64,000 bases of DNA, taken from the NCBI RefSeq assembly GCF_023898315.1, contig NC_064615.1:736977450-737041449 (forward strand), in the 5' to 3' direction. The notes beneath the pieces were generated by a model. It was not told the origin of the DNA and did no database searches. It was given only the letters and a program-made list of their open reading frames with translations. This DNA is from Schistocerca nitens (taxonomy: Eukaryota > Arthropoda > Insecta > Orthoptera > Acrididae). Below are positions 19,763 through 30,063 of this stretch, in pieces (within the stretch, counting starts at the first letter, position 1; the number at the start of each line of letters is the position of its first letter). The position numbers and the translations under genes are program-made.

Positions 19763-20947
19763 ATGGCTGTCGCAAGGCTTACATTCGATGAAAGGAAGTC
19801 AGTTTTGAAGTGGTATTTTAAGAACGAAAACATTAATGAGGTTCAACGGCAGTGGAAAATGAGTAGCCGGCCGCGGTGGTCTCGCGGTTCTAGGCGCGCA
19901 GTCCGGAACCGTGGGACTGCTACGGTCGCAGGTTCGAATCCTGCTTCGGGCATGGATGTGTGTGATGTCCTTAGGTTAGTTAGGTTTAAGTAGTTCTAAG
20001 TTCTAGGGGACTGATAACCACAGCAGTTGAGTCCCATAGTGCTCAGAGCCATTTGAACCATTTTTTTGAAAATGAGTATCAAACAGAGCCGACGACACGT
20101 TTAACGATTCGTCGCATTCGAGACAAATTTGAAGCCGAAGGCTGTGTTAAAGATGTACACGAACAACGATCTGGACGACCTCTAACAGTAACAAGTCCAG
20201 CTGACTCCCGACGTGTGTTACAACAATTCACTCGCTCACCACAGAAGTCTGTGAGACAGTGTGCCCGTGAAACTGGAGTGAGTCGCTCAAGTGTTCGGCG
20301 AATTTTGAAGACAGCAAACTGGAAGTGTTACATCCCACGATTGCTACACGCAATGAACGAGGACGACCCAGATCTTAGAATGGAGTACTGCGAGTGGTTT
20401 AGTAACATGGTGCGCAACGATGAAGAGTTTCCAGAGATGATTGTGTGGCCTGATGAGGCACAGTTCAAACTCAATAGTACAGTAAATCGCCACAATTGCC
20501 GCCGAAAATCCGAACGTCCATGTAGACAAAGCCGTGAATTTGCCAGAAGTAAATGTGTGGTGTGGGTTGTCTTACCGGGGCTTGATTGGGCCATTCCTCT
20601 TTGACGGCACAGTTACCGGTGAGGTGTACCTTCAGAAGCTTCAGACAGCCATTTTACCTGCCATCTGTGACTTGTATGGAGACGGAAGAGTTTACTTTCA
20701 ACAACATGGTACCCCAGCCGACTACCAAAATCGTGTTAAGGCGTATCTCGACGAACATCTACCAGGAAGATGGATAGGCCGTAGAGGTGCTGTGGAGTAT
20801 CCACCACGTTCTCCAGACCTAACTCCTCTGGACTTTTACGTTTGGGGAACACTAAAGGACGTCGTTTATCGACAAAAGCCACGCACATTGGATGACCTTC
20901 GAGAATCCATTGTACGTACATGTGCAAATATCCAACTGCACACGTAG
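19763..20947 (+). pseudogene. Mariner-type transposase, inactivated
   Basis: The ATG at 19763 starts MAVARLTFDERKSVLKWYFK, the first helix-turn-helix (DUF4817 type), cut by a SINE after about 30 codons. It resumes with ENEYQTEPTTRLTIRRIRD, then GRPLTV and the second helix-turn-helix (RETGVSRSSVRRILK). The first catalytic aspartate is in WPDEAQFKLNS. A frameshift near 20500 moves to the frame ENPNVHVDKAVNLPEVNVW. The second catalytic aspartate is replaced by histidine (YFQQHGTPAD, where QQDGAP is expected). The third is in RSPDLTPLDFYVWG, 41 residues after that histidine, matching DD41D-type mariners. It would cut and rejoin the element at TA sites; three separate lesions make it inactive. Confidence 0.9.
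19866..20067 (+). mobile_element. tRNA-derived SINE inside a mariner
   Basis: Main family with head gccggccgcggtggtctcgc, B box ggttcgaatcc and 3' end gagccatttgaacca plus T run. Perfect 11-bp target-site duplication gaaaatgagta at 19855-19865 and 20068-20078 inside the transposase reading frame. Confidence 0.96.
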
Positions 20948-21145
20948 CAGTCAGTAGTTAGTTCTGCAGTTCGGCGGCATCGTTTGTGTGTGGATGTTAA
21001 TGGTGACCATTTCGAAAACCTACAGTGATATCTTTAACTTGAACTTTAAGCTACACTTTCACCAAAAATGAGACAACTCCGCCAATCAGTTTGCACGTTA
21101 TGGACTTTTAAACAGTGGATACATCTTTTTGGACCCCTCTGTGTA

Positions 21146-21733
21146 TTTATTTATTCCGCTGGTAGCACTCAGGTTGACTGAAAGATGTATGTGAAGCTAT
21201 TGATCTCAGGTTGCTACTGTTCGATTCTGTAAGGTTTAGTGCACTAGTTGTGCAAAGCCTGTATATAAAGACTTCGACGTGTATTAAGCTAACTGATGTA
21301 CATGTCATGCATGTTTTTATTTGCAGAGGTGTGTGTTGGATATTTATTTTAAAAACAATTGCTTGTCCGGTTGTAAATGAGTCACAACTTCACTCTGTAA
21401 AGTTTAGTCCATCAGTTGCACTGAGGATAATATAACTGATGTAGGTCATTTATGTATGTTTTTATTCTCTTAAGTTGTTATGTGAACATTTATTTTAAAC
21501 AATTTGGTGATTGCATGTAAATTCCTTTCGCAGTTCATAACCAGAAAATATCACCGGTTGCAAAGTTTCAGTAACTGTAAATTTAAATATTTCTTATGAC
21601 GGTCTATAGTTTTACGTTAATCATTTGCATTCAGTTTTGTCATCACCTTTGGTCAATAAATGTGCCTTAAGAGTATGCCTGGGTTTTGTTAGGTTTTCTA
21701 TGTAATGTGCATGAGATACTACAGCTACATATA
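21146..21733. other. No feature recognised (A+T-rich)
   Basis: A+T-rich sequence between two mariner-type elements. The ORF at 21211-21435 has no recognisable features. Confidence 0.4.
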
Positions 21734-22226
21734 CTGGGTGTATCAAAAACAATCACCCAATATTTTAAAAAAATTATAATTTTTATTTTATTTAGGATAT
21801 GTGCGTGAACAATATACAGTTAGAGAAAGCAAACTCTCGAGCTTCACATGGTTCCCGCTAGGTAGCAGCAGTGTGCGCCAACTTCAGTTGTATTAAAAGT
21901 GGTGTCGGAACAACAAAAAGCGGGTCAGTTCAGCGTGGCTTCCTTACTATATATGGCGTGGATACTCCTACAGCATAGAGCAATAGACGATGGCATGAAC
22001 AATTCCGAGAAACACGTTGTTTGTGTAAAGGCAAATTGCCGGGCCGTCCCCGAGTGTCTGACACAGATGTCAAAATCATCCATCATAGTTTCACAAGGTG
22101 TCCGCAGAAATTGGTTCGCCGTGCAGCTCGACAGCTCAACATGTCCCCGATGTCCGTCTAGCGTGTGTTGCGTCCATGTTTACACATGAAACCATACAAA
22201 ATTCAGCTACAGCAAGCTCTTCATGA

Positions 22227-22421
22227 GCCGGCCGGTGTGGCCGAGCGGTTCTAGGCGCTTCAGTCTGGAAGCGCGCGACCGCTACGGTCGCAGGTTCGAA
22301 TCCTGCCTCGGGCATGGATGTGTGTGATGTCCTTAGGTTAGTTAGGTCTAAGTAGTTCTAAGTTCTAGGGGACTGATGACCTCAGATGTTAAGTCCCATA
22401 GTGCTCAGAGCCATTTGAGCC
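22227..22421 (+). mobile_element. tRNA-derived SINE inside a mariner
   Basis: Main family with head gccggccggtgtggccgagc, B box ggttcgaatcc and end gagccatttgagcc. Target-site duplication of 13 bp with one mismatch, aagctcttcatga (22214-22226) and aagctcttcgtga (22422-22434). Confidence 0.95.
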
Positions 22422-22638
22422 AAGCTCTTCGTGAAGATGACAGACAACAACGTGTGTAGTTCTGCAATTTCGTTCTTGGCAAGACGTTTAGTCACGAGAC
22501 AACATTCCATTTAAATGGAAAGGTGAACCGTCATAATGTGGCAGTATGGGGTAAGGAACAACCACATGAAGTTGTAAAACGTCAGAGGGGTTCTTAAAAA
22601 TTTAATGTGTTTCGTTCAGTTTCACGGGAAAAGGTGTA

Positions 22639-22840
22639 AAAAAAATGGTTCAAATGGCTCTGAGCACTATGGGACTTAACTTCTGAGGTCATCAGTCCCC
22701 TAGAACTTAGAACTACTTAAACCTAACTAACCTAAGGACATCACACACATCCATGCCCGAGGCAGGATTCGAACCTGCGACCGTAGCAGTCGCGCGGTTC
22801 CGGACTGCGCGCCTAGAACCGCTAGACCACCGCGGCCGGC
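22639..22840 (-). mobile_element. tRNA-derived SINE inside a mariner
   Basis: Main family in minus orientation, starting with the A run and reverse 3' end (aaatggttcaaatggctctg) and ending ccgcggccggc. Perfect 11-bp target-site duplication gaaaaggtgta at 22628-22638 and 22841-22851. Confidence 0.96.
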
Positions 22841-23409
22841 GAAAAGGTGTATGGTCCATTTTTATTTCACGAGAACACTGTTACAAGAAGCACATATCTC
22901 GATATGCTTGAGAACTTTCTTTTCCCACAGTTGAAGACTGATTTGAACGACTTCATTTACCAAACAGGATTTGGCACCGCCACACCGGTATCTAGAAGTG
23001 CGGGAATTTTTAAATCAAAGGATTACTGAACGATGGATCGGTCGCACTGGACCAAATGATTGAACCTTACATTACTGGACTCCAGGGTCACCAGATCTGA
23101 CTGTATACGATTATTTCTTGTGGGGGTTTATAAAAAACTCTGTTTATGTGCCTCCGTTACCAACAGCAATGAAAGAACTGAGACATCGCATAGCAGCAGC
23201 TGTGGAAGCTGTAGCTCAAGATATTCTCACTGCAGTGTGGGAACAATTCGAATACCGTATTGACATACACCGTGCAGCGTAAGGGGGCATATTGAACACC
23301 TACGACAAAAAAACTTTTTGAGTTTCCCTTTCATAAAAACACAAAATTCATTGTATATGTTTATTAGTTTCATAAATATAGATGTGCCAAATCGGATTTC
23401 CCTGTATTT

Positions 23410-23999
23410 TGCTACCAGTTGTTAGGCCAAATATTCATTTTCTTGTGGTTAAATGACATTCAATATATTTCTACTTGAAGCTGACTACTTAAAATTTCTT
23501 GTCTTATGGACAAATATGATAAAGTGTACTCTGTGGTCAAACTGCAGTACTGTGCTCAGCCAGTGTGAATTTCCTTTTATAATTGCGTTTAATGTTTAGA
23601 TTTTTTCTTTTATTAATAAATGATTAATATAGATTTCCCCAGCAAAGCCAATAGCACCACCCACTCCCCCACTCCTACGCTCCTTACCATTCCAACTTAC
23701 ATGCTGTATTATCATAATCAACTGGTATAATCATAATGCTGCAAAATACGACATGCAAAAACACACAACACAGCCACAGGCAAACAAACTGAGCAAGCGG
23801 TTTTATAGGACGGGATGAAGTTGTTTTGAAGAGACCCTTAGAACAATTTATTTGTATCACTTAAACCAAATGGTTCCGTAATACACAAGGAGAACTTCAT
23901 AATGCCTGGAATATCAAATGGTTATTTGTACCGGCAACATCGCCAAATACAATGGTGGAACAAGACAAAAATGAAGAGTCTATATTGCAAAAAATACAA
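23410..23999. other. No feature recognised
   Basis: A+T-rich with a short C-rich patch near 23655-23690. No ORF or repeat assigned. Confidence 0.4.
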
Positions 24000-24200
24000 T
24001 ATTGGCTTCTAAATAAAATTATTTATAAAAATAAGCAAAGAACACATGGATATTGCTTATCATAATACACAAGTACAATTACAGTTGTCTGATCATGAAC
24101 GAGGATTAGAACCTTGCACCAAAATAAAATTGAACTATTTCTCAATATATGTCAGATTTTGAGAGCAAAACATACGTGATGCTGCTGTTGTAACTTAATT
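24000..24200 (+). repeat. Dispersed repeat D, copy 1
   Basis: Shares an inverted match of about 200 bp with 28700-28900, including tattgcttatc, gtacaattacag, accaaaataaaattg and gcaaaacata. Identity is roughly 70-75% by eye. No coding potential; the class of element is unknown. Confidence 0.55.
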
Positions 24201-24314
24201 TTTCCATAAGTTTTAATAAAATAAACATATCAGCCATATTGCCACTACTGAGCCAGAAGGATTAAAAATTGCTACAATATAGGAGATACCAGAAAATTGG
24301 GAGAGTTGGTCATA

Positions 24315-24425
24315 CTAGCTGCTGGGTGTGTCAGCAACTGAGTGTGTCATCTACTGCATGTTCCATCTGCTGGAGGTGTCAGTTAATTAAGGTGTCAGCC
24401 ACTGAGGGTGTCAGAACTATTTCTT
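24315..24425 (+). repeat. Short degenerate tandem repeat (ggtgtcag unit)
   Basis: The unit gtgtcag(c)(a/c)actgag recurs about four times at 20-30 bp spacing (24328, 24343, 24379, 24398 approximately). A decayed minisatellite with no other function apparent. Confidence 0.5.
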
Positions 24426-24529
24426 AAAACAGTATTGTGAGACCAGTAGCTTTCAGTGTGTATGTGCAGTGGGTGATTGGCATTACAGGTATCCAAACGC
24501 ATGGTTGATACAGCTGAGTGGGGAAATGA

Positions 24530-24840
24530 TGGAACAGAATCGAACAGATCAGAATTTCATCCCCACACACCACAGAAAGAAACGGAACTGATAGGAACAG
24601 AACAGAATGGATCAGAATTTCGTTCAAAAAGGAGAATGGGATGTATAAGAACGTCATTCGCACAGACCATTCAAAAAAAGGAATGGAACAGGTCAGAATG
24701 GAAGAGATCGAAACAGAATGGATTCTAATGCGAAAGATCAAAAAGAAATGGATCGTAATTTCATTCAGTAAAATGGAACAGAATGGGACGTAACGGATTA
24801 CAATTTCATTCGCAGAAACCATTAAAAAAACGGGATACCA
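24530..24840 (+). repeat. Purine-rich degenerate repeat (gaacagaatgga)
   Basis: Plus-strand purine-rich array built from ggaacagaatgg and cagaatttcattcg-like pieces. The longer block ttcgcaga(c/a)accatt followed by an A run occurs near 24657 and 24810, which suggests a higher-order unit of about 150 bp. Open frames on both strands here are a by-product of the repeat. Confidence 0.65.
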
Positions 24841-25198
24841 TTACCCCAAATTTAATTTGGGGCAATGATGGTCAGTTGATAGTTGACTACCACTACCGTC
24901 AGAAAACCACTGAGCGGAGCGAAAATGATGAGTTACATAGGGACTGTCGTTACAGTGAATGTGCATTTACCCCGACAAGGCGAAATACGACAAGCTTGGA
25001 GACTCCGTCAGTGCACTTTCGTAGACGTCACCAAGTTTAATCATGACGTCGACTAAGCAGATTGACACTTGTTCTCTCTAGCTACGACTTGTCAGAACAA
25101 GCGAAAGCGATTACCAGTATGTTGGCATTTATTGGCGGCGGAAAGTCAAGACATTTTCCAACAAGCAAAATGCTCAGATTTGTGACGTCATGTGTGCA

Positions 25199-25402
25199 AA
25201 AAAAATGGTTCAAATGGCTCTGAGCACTATGGGACTTAACATCTGTAGTCATCAGTCCCCCTAGAACTTAGAACAACTTAAACCTAACTGAACTAAGAAC
25301 ATCACACACATCCATGTCCGAGGCAGGATTCGAACCTGCGACCGTAGCGGTCACGCGGTTCCAGACTGAAGCGCCTAGAACCGCACGGTCACACCGGGCG
25401 GC
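25199..25402 (-). mobile_element. tRNA-derived SINE
   Basis: Main family, minus orientation, reverse B box gattcgaacctgc. Perfect 11-bp target-site duplication tcatgtgtgca at 25188-25198 and 25403-25413. Confidence 0.96.
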
Positions 25403-25492
25403 TCATGTGTGCAGGTCTGCACCGTATCCATGATGTCAAAGTCACATCACCATTATTGTAACATCATCATGACATCACACATAGGTCATTGA

Positions 25493-25505
25493 CCTTATCC
25501 ACATG
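25493..25505. promoter_or_regulatory. Perfect IR1 nuclear-receptor palindrome (ecdysone-response-type)
   Basis: The 13-bp sequence aggtcattgacct is a perfect inverted repeat of the half-site AGGTCA with one spacer base, the optimal arrangement for EcR/USP binding in insects. It lies among several (g)tgacatcat/gatgtca words. No gene start is visible nearby, so whether it functions is unknown. Confidence 0.35.
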
Positions 25506-25689
25506 ATGTGAGAATCCAAGATGGCAGAATCCGTGACATCATGGTGGTATTCGTTTTAATGCCATTAAAATGCCTTATTGTGATTGTCAGTGTCATTTTG
25601 ATGACTGGTGTGATTCCACCATCCGACAGCGGTAGTTGTGGTCACCCTGCAAATTGACCATAATTTCCCACCCCCCTCCCCACCAGAGG

Positions 25690-26160
25690 TAATGGTATTC
25701 GTCCTGTAAATTGATCATTGTTGCCTCTACTGGACAGTTTGTTTCACTTTAGCTGTAACGTAGTGTTATACTAGGCAAACTGGTACAGTTTTGCTTCACG
25801 GTGATGTACGAGTGCAGGGCAATTTTGAGACAGTATGTTAAAATTTTCTTTAAAATGACGATGTATGAAGCAACGTGCCATGTGGTGTCTATTGAGTGAT
25901 AGCAGTAGATGACAAACGTTTTCAACTCCAATATTAAGTTAATATGGTCATTATAATGTTTGGCTGATTGCCGCATAAGATGTAACGGAAGTAAGACGAT
26001 TTGCCGTCCACATAACTTTTGTCTTTAGAAGTAATAGCACAGTTTCTTAGCAAGGCAATTCAGCATCTACCTACTGACGCCGTAATTGAAGTCTTACACA
26101 GAGAAATGTAGTGCTTAAATAAAAAATTATGACCTTGCTCCATGGGGCCGGATTATTTCT
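25690..26160. other. No feature recognised
   Basis: A+T-rich sequence. The minus-strand frame 25749-25976 has no family motifs. Confidence 0.4.
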
Positions 26161-26249
26161 AAGTTACTAATTGACCCAAGACTGAGTATTACGATGACAC
26201 TGAGAAACATGTTTCAACCGGTCCACATTCTCAGGTGTTTTTGTTACTA

Positions 26250-27244
26250 CTTTGGACAATTACCATGTGATTCAGTCAGCTCCACAAAGAAGTGTACGCC
26301 GTTATCCGTATGAAATAAGGCACTATTATAAATATATGTTTACATGAAAATACATGTTATAACTAATTGGACGATTACCTAATAGTTAATTCAATCGCCG
26401 CCATTATCGATTATAGCTTGACACTTTTTGGCATGCTTTCCACGAGATTTTCTGCATATTCTCTCGGTAACTATCTCCATATCGTCCTGATTATATATGA
26501 CAGCTGTTTCTAAGTACATATTGGCTATCCTTTAAGCTTCATCTTAATATACGACCAAACATTACGATCGGATTTACACCCGGCGACACTGCAGGCCAAT
26601 CCATTGTGGACTCACCATCGTCTGGTTTCCACGCTGTACAGAGGCGGCTGCGACGTTTCGGATCATTAACCTCTTCAAGCACTCAGTTTGCCTCGTTCGA
26701 ACAAATCTTAAAAGACGCACAATTTCATTGTCCTGAGTTTTTGTTGTCGCGCACGTTAGCCCCGTCTCCTGTAAATCATACACGTTTCCAACCTCTAAAT
26801 TTCGTTTGACCGATTTCGCAACGAATGTCTTTGACTTTCTAAGAATTTTAACAGAGGCTACCTATGAAAGCTTTGGACCCTTTGGATGATTTACAAGGAA
26901 CACTGCCTCGTGACACTTCAGATACTTAGCACGTATTTTAAACAGCAGCCGACTCTCACATTGTTTATCTACACACTGTGCAAAAGCGCAGTGAGAACAG
27001 ATTCGAGACCACTACCAGAGATGTCGCTACGGACGTTATATTTAAAATTATGGCATACACTTTCTTGTGGAACTGACTGTGTATCAACAAATGCATTTGT
27101 TGTCGGTAAGCATTAAGATCATCTTACTGCGCTAGGTGCATTATAAACCTGGGAAAATGTACGGATGAATGGTGAAATATTTGGTATTGCTTTTGTGAGC
27201 GTAAGATTTTATCATTACTGACATCTTGGGAATAACGTCGTTTA
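26250..27244. other. Unassigned, no supported gene
   Basis: Two overlapping short frames near 26574-26809 and one at 26886-27116 show no recognisable domain. The text around 26570-26640 reads like decayed transposon sequence, but I cannot name the family. Confidence 0.35.
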
Positions 27245-28329
27245 GGATTTGTCAACCTGGAAAAAGCGTTCGACAATATAAAATGGTGCAAGCTGTTCGA
27301 GATTCCGAAAAAAATAAGGGTAAGCTATAGGGAGACACGGGTCATATACAATATGTACAACAACCAAGAGGGAATAATAAGAGTGGACGATCAAGAACGA
27401 AGTGCTCGTATTAAGAAGGGTGTAAGCCACGGCTGTAGCGTTTCGCCCCTACTCTTCAATCTGTACATCGAGGAAGCAATGATGGAAATAAAAGAAAGGT
27501 TCAGGAGTGGAATTAAAATACAAGGTGAAAGGATATCAATGATACGATTCGCTGATGACATTGCTATCCTGAGTGAAAGTGAAGAAGAATTAAATGATCT
27601 GCTGAACGGAATGAACAGTCTAATGAGTACACAGTATGGTTTGAGAGTAAATCGGAGAAAGACGAAGGTAATGAGAAGTAGTAGAAATGAGAACAGCGAG
27701 AAACTTAACATCAGGATTGATGGTCACGAAGTCAATGAAGTTAAGGAATTCTGCTACCTAGGCAGTAAAATAACCAACGACGGACGGAACAAGGAGGACA
27801 TCAAAAGCAGACTCGCTATGGCAAAAAAGGCATTTCTGGCCAAGAGAAGTCTACTAATATCAAATACCGGCCTTAATTTGAGGAAGCAATTTCTGAGGAT
27901 GTACGTCTGGAGTACAGCATTGTATGGTAGTGAAACATGGACTGTGGGAAAATCGGAACAGAAGAGAATCGAAGCATTTGAGATGTGGTGCTATAGACGA
28001 ATGTTGAAAATTAGGTGGACTGATAAGGTAAGGAATGAGGAGGTTCTATGCAGAATCGGAGAGGAAAGTAATATGTGGAAAACACTGATAAGGAGAAGGG
28101 ACAGGATGATAGGACATCTGCTAAGACATGAGGGAATGACTTCCATGGTACTAGAGGGAGCTGTAGAGGGCAAAAACTGTAGAGGAAGACAGAGATTGGA
28201 ATACGTCATCAAATAATTGAGGACGTAGGTTGCAAGTGCTACTCTGAGATGAAGAGGTTAGCACAGGAAAGGAATTCGTGGCGGGCCGCATCAAACCAGT
28301 CAGCAGACTGATGACAAAAAAAAAAAAAG
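27245..28329 (+). mobile_element. RTE-type LINE 3' part, long open RT frame
   Basis: From 27245 to 28216 the frame is open for 323 codons with no stop: GFVNLEKAFDNIKWCKLFEI (first catalytic aspartate), GVSHGCSVSPLLFNLYIEEA, MIRFADDIAILSESEEELND (active site intact), LYGSETWTVGKSEQKRIEAF and MWCYRRMLKIRWTDKV. A small deletion near 28206 shifts the frame just before the expected end (EDVGC is read in another frame). The 3' end, catcaaaccagtcagcagac then tgatgac, ends in an A run at 28317-28329. It differs from the 12790-15238 copy in its tail (A run rather than ttg repeat) and is a separate subfamily. The 5' half is missing; RTE elements are commonly 5'-truncated. Confidence 0.93.
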
Positions 28330-28699
28330 TTAGTAATTCTCGTCAACAAATACATTTTAAGCTGTTAGATCAGCAGCAGTGCCAATGTGTGCTTTATAAT
28401 GTTATACCACTAATTTCTTGTATTTAGGTTTCATTAACATTTTGACTGCAACGAGGCCGCCACATGTCATAGCAGAACTAGCGCCTAATGTCGTGTGCCC
28501 GCTTGTAGCCACAGCAGAGACTTACTTCCGACGCTGTAGCTGCCTGGGTCTTGCGCTGTAACATACATCACTATGTGTGTGGCAGCAGTCAGTGTCTAAT
28601 GCGTGGTTCCTCAACTAAGCTGTAACAGATTCCAGAGATGCCAATAAGCGAGCCGTTTATGTTTTGAAACGTAATGCAGTCATTTTAGATGTAGAACTA
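28330..28699. other. No feature recognised
   Basis: Sequence between the RTE 3' end and dispersed repeat D, with no ORF or repeat assigned. Confidence 0.4.
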
Positions 28700-28900
28700 T
28701 TTAATTTAAACTATTTGTTAGGACTCTAGGGCCACATATGTTTTGCACTTGGAAGCTTCCATATTTTGAGAAATAATACAATTTTATTTTGGTACAAAGT
28801 TATAATTTTCGCTCACGATGAGAGACCTGTAATTGTGCTAGCATACTAAGATAAGCAACCTGAAAGTAAATAATTTTGTTTTGGTGCATCAAAAATGGAA
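28700..28900 (-). repeat. Dispersed repeat D, copy 2
   Basis: Inverted partner of 24000-24200. On the minus strand it carries ggttgcttatcttagtatgc, cacaattacaggtctctcat, and taccaaaataaaattg. Confidence 0.55.
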
Positions 28901-29100
28901 AATATCTTTCCAGTTAGGTACTCACTACTCATTAAGCAGCCAGTCTAGCTAAGACATATATGTAATAAAAATATATGAGCGTTCTCCAGGCAATAAAAAA
29001 ACAACGAAGGATTATATACATGAAAGAACGAAAGACGAAAATTTATTTTAGAACATAAGCACAACAGCAATTTCCTTACTATTATAATTGGGTAGGACCC

Positions 29101-29334
29101 ATGAAGCAACTTACTGCAGCAATGGATTACAGAAACATTAATTGGATAAAAACTGAGTCAACAGGTGAGATATCGACGGTGTCAGACTCCACATTACATT
29201 TCTGCATTCCTGAATTTGATACTCAGACAATTAAGGAGGAGGCTTTGGAATTTGATGACCGTCTTCATGAATGTGACGCATTGGATATAACACATAGCGA
29301 GAACCAGCACCCAGCATTATGCTGCTACCAGTAA
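29101..29334 (+). CDS. Short acidic ORF resembling the N-terminus of insect zinc-finger proteins
   Basis: The frame contains MDYRNINWIKTESTGEIST (internal ATG at 29122), then SDSTLHFCIPEFDTQTIKEE and ends SENQHPALCCYQ. The WIKTE and IKEE motifs in an acidic context resemble the leader exons of insect C2H2 zinc-finger proteins and are typical SUMO-acceptor sites (recollection, not a search). A splice acceptor-like actgcag precedes the second ATG, and a donor-like acag/gtgaga lies at 29164, so the exon could end early. No zinc fingers are visible downstream in the window. It could equally be an exon duplicate or chance. Confidence 0.3.
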   Translation: MKQLTAAMDYRNINWIKTESTGEISTVSDSTLHFCIPEFDTQTIKEEALEFDDRLHECDALDITHSENQHPALCCYQ

Positions 29335-29467
29335 TGATGTAATTTCCCGGATCCTCCCGAAACCATCTGAAGATGAACCTGAAAAGGTTTGAAAACCGGT
29401 TTATGGAATAAAGCATTATTATTCAAAAAAGTGACTGGTTGCAGTTGTGAATAACTTATTTACATTT

Positions 29468-29640
29468 ATTATATTCTTCTTGAAGTCTGAGGATATTTCG
29501 CCTGTCGCATACATCTTGCTCACCAGATGGTAGATTTTTGTCATGGTTGGCTCTCCCAATGCTATCAGTAGTTCTAATGGAATATTGTCTACGCCCGAGG
29601 CCTTGTGTTGACTTATATCTTTCAGTGTGCTGATTGTTAG
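29468..29640 (-). mobile_element. RTE-type LINE remnant
   Basis: Nearly the same sequence as 14300-14470 of the RTE copy: tattcttcttgaagtctgag, ctcaccagatggtag, ggctctcccaa and tcagtagttctaatggaat. It covers the N-terminal RT block (KAPGVDNIPLELL region) in minus orientation, 5' and 3' truncated. Confidence 0.85.
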
Positions 29641-30060
29641 AAAAGTTAAATTATTACAACTGATGTAGAAATTACTAGTAACACGCTTGTGTCTATGATA
29701 TTTCCCGAATTTGTAATGCTTCGTTCCCTTTAAGGGCGTGGTTGATATTGTTCCCGGAGTTTGTGTATATTTTTGTTATTTTTAGTGAATATAAAATGCT
29801 TGATTTGGATATTTTTGTGCCTATTATTCCGCCCACTACTGATCAACATCTCAGGAGCAGGCCTGGCTCGTTTGAATTCCGATTATAGAGAAGGGTAAGT
29901 TATATACTCTTTGACCATCACGCTGTGACACCTTAAATTCCTACTTCAATGCAGCTTTTATGTTGTGAGAGAGAAAACACAGTAGTGATAAGGAAACTTC
30001 CCTAGCGCATACTCACTTATCTATAGCTTAGAGGTTTGTGTCATAACGGTGTTTTTTTAT
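29641..30060. other. No feature recognised
   Basis: No ORF with family motifs and no repeat assigned between the RTE scrap and the Tc1-like element. Confidence 0.4.
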
Positions 30061-30063
30061 AAT

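Larger units (their letters stand above)
19555..21143 (+). mobile_element. Mariner-type element (DD41D spacing) with complete terminal repeats
   Basis: Inverted terminal repeats of about 80 bp: the left begins (t)acagaggcgtccaaaaaat and includes gtccactgtttaaa; the right, reversed, begins cacagaggggtccaaaaaga and includes atccactgtttaaa. Both run on to ttgtctcat. TA target duplication at 19553-19554 and 21144-21145. A SINE (19866-20067) interrupts the transposase. Without it the element is about 1.38 kb. Confidence 0.93.
21734..23404 (+). mobile_element. Mariner-type element, decayed, with two SINE insertions
   Basis: Plus-strand translation in several frames gives the helix-turn-helix region (RRWHEQFRETRCLCKGKLPG, RPRVSDTDV), the second one (RRAARQLNMSPMSV), the block TFHLNGKVNRHN, and YGPFLFHENTVTRSTYLDML, then SPDLTVYDYFLWG and YVPPLPTAMKELRHRIAAAV towards the end. 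The order matches the element at 19555-21143, but stops and shifts are more frequent. The start (tactgggtgtatcaaaaa) and end (tttccctgta) are set from family resemblance and TA sites; the terminal repeats match poorly, so the ends are tentative. Confidence 0.78.
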
